Positions 22,138 through 30,500 of a stretch of 40,996 bases of DNA are shown piece by piece. The position numbers and the translations under genes were made by a program. The stretch spans positions 1 through 40,996 of the forward strand of contig CALWKF010000013.1 of the NCBI GenBank assembly GCA_944381215.1, given 5' to 3'. The notes under the pieces are model-generated. The model had not been told where the DNA came from. It did not search any database and worked only from the letters and a program-made list of their open reading frames with translations. Every line of letters starts with the position of its first letter. Position 1 is the stretch's first letter. The stretch comes from an uncultured Clostridia bacterium (GTDB lineage: Bacteria; Bacillota; Clostridia; Christensenellales; UBA1242).

Positions 22138-22520
22138 TCGCCGTATTGAACGTTTCTTGACTTGCGGTCCTCTTCGATAAGTTCGTTAATAAGGTTACGT
22201 ACTTTCGAAGGATTCTTTATACGAATCAAGTCCATATGGTCGTCGGATGCGTCTTTACAATACACTTTCAATGTGCCAGTACCCCAAAACTTGTTGGTAA
22301 ACGACTCAAAAATGGTCGTGTCGTCGATACGGAACACATTTACCTCTTCAACATGTGTAGTTAGTAGCCCGACATCAGCAATCAACTTCACCCATTTACC
22401 AGGCTTTCTTATAATGCTGTATCTCGTGAATGAAAGGGGCATACCACACCAGCGTTTGCGGTCGTGCCAAAGTTCAACACAGTCATCGCCATACTTTTTG
22501 GACGCGTAAGACTTAGACAT
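22125..22520 (-). CDS. PH-domain-like protein (bacterial PH family), 131 aa
   Basis: The gene starts at ATG 22520 behind GAGGTGGG. The chain has no signal peptide. It reads as one bacterial pleckstrin-homology-like fold: ELWHDRKRWCGMPLSFTRYSI, GLLTTHVEEVNVFRIDDTTIFESFTNKFWGTGTLKVY, then a C-terminal helix with IKNPSKVRNLINELIEEDRK. The TNKFWGTGTL and IKNP...VR.LI segments are typical of bPH proteins. Many bPH proteins carry membrane helices; this one does not and is probably cytoplasmic. The biochemical role is unknown. It is monocistronic with its own promoter and terminator. Confidence 0.75.
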   Translation of the reverse strand: MSKSYASKKYGDDCVELWHDRKRWCGMPLSFTRYSIIRKPGKWVKLIADVGLLTTHVEEVNVFRIDDTTIFESFTNKFWGTGTLKVYCKDASDDHMDLIRIKNPSKVRNLINELIEEDRKSRNVQYGEMQH

Positions 22521-22550
22521 AAACCCACCTCAAATTTCATTTATAAATTA

Positions 22551-22579
22551 AGTCTACCATAAAAAAACACAAATGTAAA
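22551..22579 (-). promoter_or_regulatory. Promoter for the PH-domain gene
   Basis: On the minus strand TTTACA (22574-22579), a 17-bp spacer and TAGACT (22551-22556), preceded by TGG as an extended -10. Confidence 0.5.
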
Positions 22580-22641
22580 CTAATTTGCAATTATTTTTTT
22601 ATACGCACGAAATTGTATAGAATTTTATGCTTCAAATTAAG

Positions 22642-22662
22642 AAAAAAGCCCCAAAAAGGGCT
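22642..22662 (-). terminator. Intrinsic terminator of the oxidoreductase-AcnX operon
   Basis: On the minus strand AGCCC (22658-22662) pairs with GGGCT (22647-22651) around TTTTTG, followed by a U run. It lies five bases after the last stop. Confidence 0.8.
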
Positions 22663-22666
22663 AAAT

Positions 22667-23113
22667 TTATCTTTTTACAATCACAGTACCGTCGGTTTTA
22701 ATTGTTATTTCGTCGCCATTTTGCACAAAGTCGAGAAAATCTGCACCCAGTTTGTCAATGGCAATCATTTTGCTATCTTCCCAAATTTTAGCGAGAATCA
22801 CGCCACTAGCAGCAAGCGAGTCGATTTCCTCCGAAAACAGCATCGCGCTTGGGTTTAGCCCCATAGAGCACACGGTCTGCAACACCATTCCGCCTGTGGT
22901 CGACCCAATCGTTTGAGGCAGACACAGCACTTTTCCCGTAATCACTTTGCCATATAGGTCGGGGTTGTTTTGGTCGCTACCGATAATCTGCTTTGCGTTC
23001 ATCAAGGCACTTTTTTGAAAGGTGGCTAGGGTATTCAGCCCCGCGTGAGATACTAGCGCAGTCCCCACGAGTTCACCTGCGTTTATAACGCGCCCTTTAA
23101 ATGTCTTTTCCAT
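22667..23113 (-). CDS. Aconitase X swivel-domain (small) subunit
   Basis: The 148-residue protein starts at ATG 23113 behind AAAGGAGG. A longer frame from 23203 overlaps the previous gene without a ribosome binding site and is rejected. The sequence MEKTFKGRVINAGELVGTALVSHAGLNTLATF, GKVITGKVLCLPQTIGSTTGGMVLQ and FSEEIDSLAASGVILA matches the DUF126 AcnX swivel domain, where the GST segment faces the substrate. With the large subunit it forms an Fe-S dehydratase. Known activities of the family are cis-3-hydroxy-L-proline dehydration in bacteria and mevalonate 5-phosphate dehydration in archaea. Which applies here cannot be read from sequence. Two bases separate it from the large-subunit stop. 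Confidence 0.88.
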   Translation of the reverse strand: MEKTFKGRVINAGELVGTALVSHAGLNTLATFQKSALMNAKQIIGSDQNNPDLYGKVITGKVLCLPQTIGSTTGGMVLQTVCSMGLNPSAMLFSEEIDSLAASGVILAKIWEDSKMIAIDKLGADFLDFVQNGDEITIKTDGTVIVKR

Positions 23114-23115
23114 AT

Positions 23116-24390
23116 TTAAACCTCCTTTCCTGTGATGATGTCTAAGATTTCTTGCTCCGTGTAGAAGCGCGCCGCCGTGTATGTACGCAGTTTGTTCGAG
23201 CACGTGATAATTGGACGCGAGTGGGTGAGCGGGTTATTTAGGTACATTAGCGGACAAATGCTAGTTAATTTCGCGCCAGCCGCCTCGAGTTTAAGGTACT
23301 GCGCCGTGCTCCTAAAAATCTTCGCAATTGCAGGCGAGGTGCACAAAATCGTACGACAAGTTACCTTAGTTCTGCCATTTTTAATTAAGGAGTTAAAAAT
23401 CTTGTCCGCCCACTCGTTTAACTGCTCCATAGACAAGTGCGGGCACCCGATAAAGCACAATTTCGGCTTCGCACTCTTGTCTTTCCAAAGAATCGGGTAA
23501 TCGGCATAAGTTTTTTGCAAGTACAGGTCGTCGATAACCAAGGTCTTTGCATCCTTTTTAATCAACTTTTCGCCCTGTTCCTTTGCCTCAGGGGTGAGGT
23601 TTGCCACGTGGAAAAGCCCCACAGCACCGTTACTAGCACTCGCAGCCCCCATGTCTTTTAAATATGAGCAAGTTTTGCTGTCCAATTCCGTGCCGAGCCA
23701 CTTATCTAAGCCCTTTATGTATGGCACTCCGTCTTGAACGGCAATACCAATCGCACTTCCCAAAATCTGCGCCTCAGGAATCTTGGTGGTTTTAACTTCA
23801 ATTACCCAGTTTGCCTTGCGATTTTCGTCAAGAAGTAGCCCAAACTCGGGCACTTTACCCAAAATGCACCCAAAAAGGTCAATCATACCACTATTACGGT
23901 TACAACGAGCACCCAAAACCGAGTTCGCATACACAACAGCACTGCTCTCCGCCCAAGAGAGGATGTCGCCTTTTTTAGGAATATTGCCCATTTCAGGTTG
24001 GTAGCAAGTACAACTAAACGCATCTTTATCCCTTAGCCCCACTTTGTTTAGTTGCTCCTCGTAGTCGTGTTGCTTTCCGTACATAACTTTACTGAACACA
24101 AGTTTATCTAGCAGGTTACACTTCACGTTTTTGTAGTCAATAGGGCGGGGGTCGGCCGTAAACTTCCACTTCGCAGTAATTCCCGCGTCAATGATTTCTT
24201 GCATAGTGCGGAAAACGGGCTTTAATAGGGGAATACCCATGCTCGTTACAATGTGCCCGTCGTGGGTAACATCTACAAAACGCTCCGCCCCAAAAATGTC
24301 GCCAACCTCGACAAGTGTGCGTAGCATTTTCGCCATAACTTCGCCTTGCTTGCCGTCAAGAATGTCTTGTTCTTCTTTTGTCAGTTTCAT
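23116..24390 (-). CDS. Aconitase X catalytic (large) subunit
   Basis: The 424-residue protein starts at ATG 24390 behind AAGGAG. The whole chain matches the DUF521 AcnX catalytic domain. SWAESSAVVYANSVLGARCNR (145-165) is the signature region, usually ESSAV.fANSVLGARTNR, here with Cys for Thr. FSCTCY (126-130), the Cys in LCFIGCPHLS (311-320), CRTILCTS (345-352) and ICP (378-380) are candidate Fe-S or active-site cysteines. As in other two-subunit AcnX enzymes, the swivel subunit is encoded directly behind. Operon partners are a sugar-type O-acetyltransferase and an Old-Yellow-Enzyme reductase. The substrate is unresolved between hydroxyproline, phosphomevalonate and something new. Confidence 0.9.
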   Translation of the reverse strand: MKLTKEEQDILDGKQGEVMAKMLRTLVEVGDIFGAERFVDVTHDGHIVTSMGIPLLKPVFRTMQEIIDAGITAKWKFTADPRPIDYKNVKCNLLDKLVFSKVMYGKQHDYEEQLNKVGLRDKDAFSCTCYQPEMGNIPKKGDILSWAESSAVVYANSVLGARCNRNSGMIDLFGCILGKVPEFGLLLDENRKANWVIEVKTTKIPEAQILGSAIGIAVQDGVPYIKGLDKWLGTELDSKTCSYLKDMGAASASNGAVGLFHVANLTPEAKEQGEKLIKKDAKTLVIDDLYLQKTYADYPILWKDKSAKPKLCFIGCPHLSMEQLNEWADKIFNSLIKNGRTKVTCRTILCTSPAIAKIFRSTAQYLKLEAAGAKLTSICPLMYLNNPLTHSRPIITCSNKLRTYTAARFYTEQEILDIITGKEV

Positions 24391-24477
24391 ATTATTTTCT
24401 CCTTAATTTTTATTTAAAAATGCCTTTTAGTGCCTAATTTTTACAACATAGTATCTAAATTTAGCGGGTAAGTGTTA
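24391..24477 (-). other. Short AT-rich gap inside the operon
   Basis: These 87 bases separate the acetyltransferase from the AcnX genes. They hold the AcnX ribosome binding site. I see no convincing terminator or promoter, so the four genes are treated as one transcript. Confidence 0.4.
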
Positions 24478-25020
24478 TTATTCGTTTTTAATTTCTTTTA
24501 AAATTCGGGCAGGGTTGCCAGCAACGACCATGTTCGGTGGCACATCGTGAGTAACCACCGAGCCCGCACCCACTACCGCATTTTTTCCAATCGTGACACC
24601 AGGCAAAATGATTGCGTCACCGCCAATCCACGCGTTATCCTCGATTACGACAGGTTTGCTCAAAATCACGCTATTTTTCCTATCAACGGGGTCGAGCGGG
24701 TGGTAGACAGTAAAAATGTTTACATTTGGTGCAATGCGGACATCGTTTCCAATGGTTACTAAATTATCATCCAAAATTACGCAATTATAGTTGATATCTA
24801 CATTATTTCCAAGTTCTATATTATAGCCATAATCACAGTAAAATGGTGGTTTTACGCGGACATTTTCACCCAAACTCTTTAAAAGTTTGTTTAAAATCAC
24901 TTGCTGACCCTTTTCATTAATAGGGGAGAGTTGATTGTATTTGTAGCACCAGTTGTAGGCATTTAACCTTGCCTCGTGCCTAGCTCTATTTTCATCGCTT
25001 GAACGGACAGTTTCCTTCAT
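24478..25020 (-). CDS. Sugar O-acetyltransferase, Maa/LacA type (left-handed beta-helix)
   Basis: The 180-residue protein starts at ATG 25020 behind GAGGAGC. Residues 1-55 are the helical N-terminal Mac domain, shorter than usual by roughly a dozen residues. Residues about 60-172 are hexapeptide repeats (VTIGNDVRIAPNV, VVIEDNAWIGGDAIILPGVTIG) forming a left-handed beta-helix. His107 in TVYHPLD is the expected catalytic base, and VVAGNPARILK is the typical end. Such enzymes use acetyl-CoA to acetylate maltose, galactosides or other sugars. It follows the oxidoreductase gene by 18 bases. Its link to that enzyme and to AcnX is unclear and may be only positional. Confidence 0.9.
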   Translation of the reverse strand: MKETVRSSDENRARHEARLNAYNWCYKYNQLSPINEKGQQVILNKLLKSLGENVRVKPPFYCDYGYNIELGNNVDINYNCVILDDNLVTIGNDVRIAPNVNIFTVYHPLDPVDRKNSVILSKPVVIEDNAWIGGDAIILPGVTIGKNAVVGAGSVVTHDVPPNMVVAGNPARILKEIKNE

Positions 25021-25038
25021 TTTGCTCCTCTAAATTGC

Positions 25039-27294
25039 TTAAATATCTCTTGCGGTCCTGTATGCGCTCTTTGTCGCGGCAAAGACTTTGCCAGGACGAA
25101 TGGCATCACCGACTCTAACAATCTCAGGTGCCGCATTCGAACTAACTAGGTCAAAGTAAATTTGCTCACTTGGGCGAGTCCCAAGGGCGAGAATGACTAG
25201 GTCCGCAGGTAGCAGTTTATTCTCGTACTTTTCGCCAATTTTAGGCGCAAGCGGGTTGTGAATGTTCTCAGGCAAAATCGGTTGCCAAGAGTTGTATGGG
25301 TTCGGCACGCTAGGGTGCACATTTTTCTTTATATATACAGCATCCTTTTCAATGCGTGTAACTTGACTTAGGTTGTGAGTGATAACCCCAGAGTTATCGA
25401 GGTAGTGGAGAATGTGCCCGCGGTTTGCAGTGCAACTCGATGCCATAAGGTTTGCAGTCATCTCGACAATTTGCACATTTTTGCCTAACTCAATTCGCGC
25501 CCAGTACGCAGTCTCACAGCCTGAATCACCACCACCAATGATTACTATGTTTTTGGCTTGCTTTACGCGCTCGGGGTCGAGTAATGCCTCGGTAACGGTT
25601 ACAACGTTTTTGTTGTCCGCGCCCTCGATTTTAGGGGTAACAATGTGGCTACCAGTTGCCACGACAATGCTGTCAAAACGCCCTTTGAGGCTCTCAGCGG
25701 TCGCGGTTGTATCGAGTTTGAGGGTAAAGCGTGGGTTTTTCTCCAACTCCTTAACCTCGTGTTGTAGGTAGTGCATGTAGTTGTTAATCTCGTACTTAAT
25801 CGTAGGTACGCCACCAGCACGCAGAGTGCCACCGATTTCGTGATTGCTCTCAAATAGTGTTACCTCGTGTCCACGCGCAATTAGCACTTTCGCAGCCACC
25901 ACACCCGCAGGGCCACCACCGATAACTGCCACTTTTTTCTGCTTCGGTGCCAGCGGAATCTCTTTTGAAAACACTTCTTCAAAGGCCGTACGCGGGTTCA
26001 CCGCACATTGTGGATGACCGCCGTCGACAAATTCCTTTATGCACGCCTCATGGCACCCGATACAAGGCCTAATGCTCTCACATTCGCCACGGTATGCCTT
26101 GTTTGGCCACTCTGGGTCGGCAAGTAGCGGACGCGCAAGCATAATCATGTCGCACTTGTTGTCCCGCAATGCCTGTTCAGCAAGGTCAGGGTAACCAAGT
26201 TTACCAACCGCCACAATCGGCACCTCGACACCAGCATTAGACTTAATTTTATTAGCGGCAAAGTATTCCTTTACGAGTTCTGCAATGTCTAAAAAGCATC
26301 CACTAGGCATACTTGCTGGCGGGTGAGGTAACCACCAGTTGTCATAGCAACCAAGGTCGACGTCGAACATATCGACACCCGCGCGCACAAGGTTTACCAT
26401 GTAATCGAGCGTCTGCTGTACCGTGCGCTCGTTGCGGAACTTTTTGAGGCTTTTTACACTGTCCATTTTTTCCTTATACGTAGCGTTTAGCATTAACGAG
26501 AGGTCAATTCGGTACATAATAGGGAAGCGGTCGCCCGTGCGCTCGCGAATTGATTTTACGACATCTATACCAAATCTCTGCCAGTCGCTGTATTTCCCCA
26601 TAGAACGACGGTTAAAGGCAGGGTTCGTCATCTGCTCTAAGAAATATCCCTCGTGTCCGTGTAGGTACACACCATCGAGATTCATGGCCTTCGCATCAGC
26701 AGCCGCCTGCCCAAAGTTTTTAACTAACTTGTTTAACTTTCTGCCACTTATGCGCATGCTGGGAATTTGTGGGATGTAGAAATTCGGGTTCCAAGAGGCA
26801 GAAACGGGGAGTTTAAACTGCGTGAGTAGACACTGCGGGTTACCTACGCGCCCGAGTCCCGCGGTTAATTGAATAAATATATTAGCCCCGTGAGAATGCA
26901 CGCCTGCTGCCACCTCGCGCCAGCCCGAAAATACAGTACGACTGCGGTCAATTCGAGGAAAGTAACTTAAATCTCCCAACTCCTTTACAGTCGGGTCAAT
27001 GCCGAAACTAACGGGTATTAGTCCAGTCGTAATCAGCCCCACACCGCCTTTCGCGCGCTCCTCGAAGTAGGAAATCATCTTTTGACTAGGCCTACCAGTC
27101 TCTTCCGCCATGTCGATATTACCCATAGGGCCCATAACTAGGCGGTTTTTTACCTTCAAGTGATTTATTACAATTGGGCTAAACATCTTTGTATAAGGAT
27201 ACAAATTGTTTGTCATTTTCGGGGCACCGAAGCCGTGCTCCCACCATTTACCAAAAGAATCATCAAGGTCGTATAAAATTTTATCGTTTACCAT
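25039..27294 (-). CDS. Old-Yellow-Enzyme-type NADH:flavin oxidoreductase (2,4-dienoyl-CoA reductase / BaiCD-like)
   Basis: The 751-residue protein starts at ATG 27294 behind TTTGGAG. A TTG at 27306 in frame overlaps that site and is rejected. Residues about 35-400 are the FMN TIM barrel (KVKNRLVMGPMGNIDM, YLHGHEGYFLEQMTNPAFNRRS). Cys411, 414, 418 and 430 (CIGCHEAC then C) bind a 4Fe-4S cluster. Residues 455 onward are an FAD domain starting VAVIGGGPAG, with a nested NADH domain at VIIGGGDSGCE. Electrons go from NADH via FAD and Fe-S to FMN, which reduces an activated C=C bond. It is about 90 residues longer than the usual 640-670, with an N-terminal extension and an insert near 275-300. The substrate is unknown. 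It leads the operon. Confidence 0.92.
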   Translation of the reverse strand: MVNDKILYDLDDSFGKWWEHGFGAPKMTNNLYPYTKMFSPIVINHLKVKNRLVMGPMGNIDMAEETGRPSQKMISYFEERAKGGVGLITTGLIPVSFGIDPTVKELGDLSYFPRIDRSRTVFSGWREVAAGVHSHGANIFIQLTAGLGRVGNPQCLLTQFKLPVSASWNPNFYIPQIPSMRISGRKLNKLVKNFGQAAADAKAMNLDGVYLHGHEGYFLEQMTNPAFNRRSMGKYSDWQRFGIDVVKSIRERTGDRFPIMYRIDLSLMLNATYKEKMDSVKSLKKFRNERTVQQTLDYMVNLVRAGVDMFDVDLGCYDNWWLPHPPASMPSGCFLDIAELVKEYFAANKIKSNAGVEVPIVAVGKLGYPDLAEQALRDNKCDMIMLARPLLADPEWPNKAYRGECESIRPCIGCHEACIKEFVDGGHPQCAVNPRTAFEEVFSKEIPLAPKQKKVAVIGGGPAGVVAAKVLIARGHEVTLFESNHEIGGTLRAGGVPTIKYEINNYMHYLQHEVKELEKNPRFTLKLDTTATAESLKGRFDSIVVATGSHIVTPKIEGADNKNVVTVTEALLDPERVKQAKNIVIIGGGDSGCETAYWARIELGKNVQIVEMTANLMASSCTANRGHILHYLDNSGVITHNLSQVTRIEKDAVYIKKNVHPSVPNPYNSWQPILPENIHNPLAPKIGEKYENKLLPADLVILALGTRPSEQIYFDLVSSNAAPEIVRVGDAIRPGKVFAATKSAYRTARDI

Positions 27295-27324
27295 AACACA
27301 CTCCAAATTTTTATTTTTAATAAA

Positions 27325-27353
27325 ATTATACTAATTAATTCAATTTTAAGCAA
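27325..27353 (-). promoter_or_regulatory. Promoter of the oxidoreductase-AcnX operon
   Basis: On the minus strand TTGCTT (27348-27353), a 17-bp spacer and TATAAT (27325-27330). It faces away from the promoter of the giant lipoprotein gene. Confidence 0.7.
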
Positions 27354-27428
27354 GCAAAATTCTATTAAATCGACAAAATTTACACTTTTTAAATTAATAG
27401 ATATTTTTTGATTTAGTGGCTATTTTAT

Positions 27429-27458
27429 TTGACTTTTAGGTGCCTTTTTTAATAAAAT
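27429..27458 (+). promoter_or_regulatory. SigA-type promoter of the giant lipoprotein gene
   Basis: TTGACT at 27429-27434, an 18-bp spacer and TAAAAT at 27453-27458. The predicted 5' leader is about 70 bases, with a weak ribosome binding site TAGGGA (27520-27525). Confidence 0.6.
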
Positions 27459-27533
27459 TAAAAATGTAGAATTTTTGAAAAATTTGTAAATAAATGCAAG
27501 CAAATTCGACAAAATAAAAATAGGGAAAAAAGT

Positions 27534-30500
27534 ATGAATAAACAAAGTTTTGTATCAAAGTTTAAGTATATGTTTTTAGCCTTCGTGCTCGCAGTGGTTG
27601 GTGCGCTAGGTTTAGTCGGTTGTGGCGATATTTACGCAAATGTGCACATCACTGTATCGACAAACCAAGTCTCCCTCTATCTTGATGATATCAATCTCGA
27701 TACCCCAGAAACTGGCGGAGATGAGGAAGATACAGGCGAGGGTGAGACAACAGAGCCTACCGACTACACTTCCGCAATCATTACCGCAACGCTTGAGGGT
27801 GCCAGTGATGACATGCTAAAAAGCGTCGACTTTTGGTACAAAGACAACATGGTGGTAACCGCCGAGGTCGTATCTCTTGAAGAAAACGTCTCAACAATTC
27901 GACTGACCGCGAAAAACCCAGGCTCGACAATCATTCGCATAATCTCGAACGAGTCTAGCCAAATCGTAAGTGAGGACATAACGGTCAACGTATTCAAACA
28001 GGCCGATTCAATGCAGTCCTTAAATCAAAGCGTCGCGCTCGAAGTAGGACACAGCCTAACTCTCGAGACTGGTAGCCTAATCGGCTTTACCCCCAGCCGT
28101 GTTTACCCGAGTGAGGCAACATTCTCAATCATGAGCCCAACTAGCCCCTTGTGGAACTCCTCCTATGGCGTAAGTCCATTAAACGGCGTTTCAATTTCAG
28201 ATAACACCCTAATTGCATCGCCTGATGCAGACACAGGCATTGTGCAGATTGAGGCCAGCATGCCGTACGGAATCAGTTGCGCGATATATGTGCTAATTTA
28301 TGAGCCAATAAGCCAAGAGAGCATCCACTTAATGCAAGGGGAGACCGAACTTGAGGAACTTTTACTTACTATAAACTCTAGCATTATGAACTCGAACACC
28401 ATGAGCGTAGTCGTAGACGAGTATGTGCAAAATTACAGCATCCGTTTATCGACCGCTGACACAGAAATTGCCTACACCTCGGCAATCGACACAGACGGCA
28501 GTTTTACACTATTTGCCCTAGATAGTGGCGCAACCAGCCTCGATGTTAATATCGACTTAATCGACCCCGTGACCCAGCGCACATACATTACGTTTACTCG
28601 TACATACGATGTCCTTGTTTGGCGAATCGCTGACCAAGTAATTATCTCTGGCGGGAACACTTCACCTACAACTAGTCCCGTCAATATGGATGTGCAGGAT
28701 TACTACGACAACATCCGCGGTGCCGAAGTAAATATTAAAGTTGGCCCCGAGGGCGCAATAAATCGCAACTTTGAAATCGTGGTAACCGAAATCGACGGCG
28801 AGGTCCCAGGTAGCGACGTTTTTGAAACAAAACTCGCAGGCCTTAACATCCAAGTTACAGGGCGCAGTTACGCCGACATTAGAAATTATGCAGGTTACCA
28901 AAACTACGAGTACGGCGAGCTTTTGCGAAACGACACGACATTTTATGTGTCCCTCGCCGCTGGTAGCGAAATCGTAAACACCTTTACACTCGAAATGCGC
29001 GCCAACACCTTCGACCCGACACTCCCAGTCGTAGCAAACACGATTACTTTCTCCGTTCGTGCGGGTGTTATAGGTGTTACACCGTCCACTGATACCGTAA
29101 GAGTCGCTGTGGACAACAATGCACCCTTTAGCCTAAACTTCTCGACAAGCCTCGGTCCGTCCGCTGGTAACCCGCGCTTTACGGTAACTTCCCAAAACCC
29201 CGAAATCGCTACAGTCGAGCCTAGTGGGGTGGCATACTCCTACGTCGTAAACGGCATTTCCGAGGGCTCTACATATATTACAATCACCGCAGAAAGCGGA
29301 GTTAGCGTAACTTTACCCGTATTTGTCTACATCGTGCCAAACGAGTTTTACCTAATGACTGAGCGTAGCACGAGTAATGTAAACATCGCTGAGGAAACTT
29401 GGCAAGAGGCGGAATATATAAACCCGCTTGACGGCCTGTATGACAGAGGCGTAACCGCAATCACTGTTAGAGAAGGTGCAGTTATAGATGTTGCGTGCAT
29501 CAGCGACCCTGCAAGTTCGCAAATCGACATCTTAGTTGCCAGCGAAGACGATGCGACAAATAGTTATTTGCGTCTATACGGCTTAAACGAGGACAACACA
29601 TTTAGCTTTATCGCACTAAACGCGACGGATACACCAATTGATATAATCGTGCAATTCTCCTTTAACCGCCAGACTGCATCAGGTTGGGAGTTGGTAACCA
29701 GCGAACGTAGACTCTCCGTTACAATCTACAAGCCCCTAAATTACTTCTATTGGGACGGCACGCGCGAGCAAACAAATATAACCTTATCAAACCCTCTATA
29801 TGATATAAATAGCCTTTATTATGAGGACGTGTCCAGCGCGTCAGCGACCCTTAACATATTCCTAAACGACGACGCCACCGCTCTCCAATACGGCGGTATC
29901 GAGTGGACAGTTAGGGACCCCGACCTTATAACAATTGTGTCAAATGGTCGCCGTGCCACAATTACGGCAAACCTAAGCGACCAAGATACCCTAAATACCT
30001 ATGAAACGGTAGTTTATGCCTCCGTGCGCGAGTATCGAACGGTGCATACAATCTCGTGTACCGTTAGAATTGTGAGACCCACCTTGGTTGAAAATATCGA
30101 GGTAACAAACTACGATAATAACGAGGGTATCCGTCTGCGTAGCGAGGGCACAACGGAGCGCACGACATTTACAATTAACACATCCCTAACGCCTAGAAAT
30201 CCATATGACACGCGCCTTGGATATAAAATCTACAATGCCGAACTCGATGCCAGTGGCCTTCCCGTCGCAACGACCGAATACATAGGCGACGGTAGCGACG
30301 CAATAATCACCTTTGACCCCGACACGGCAAACAGAATAATTGCGCAAAATGCAGGGTACGCAGTCGTGCGTATTTATCCGCTGGATAGGGTAAACTCGAG
30401 CGATGTAAATTACGATGAAATATACCATATCGATGTCTGGGTGGTGGTCGAGGACGGTATCACAGCGCCATACTCAATCTATACTCCTGAAGACTTTATA

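Noticed and set aside
23114..23203. N-terminal extension of the AcnX small subunit
   Set aside because: It overlaps the large-subunit frame, while AAAGGAGG is placed for ATG 23113, where family homology begins.
24391..24477. Separate promoter for the AcnX genes
   Set aside because: TTGTAA is present, but no -10 at a usable distance was found and no terminator precedes it.
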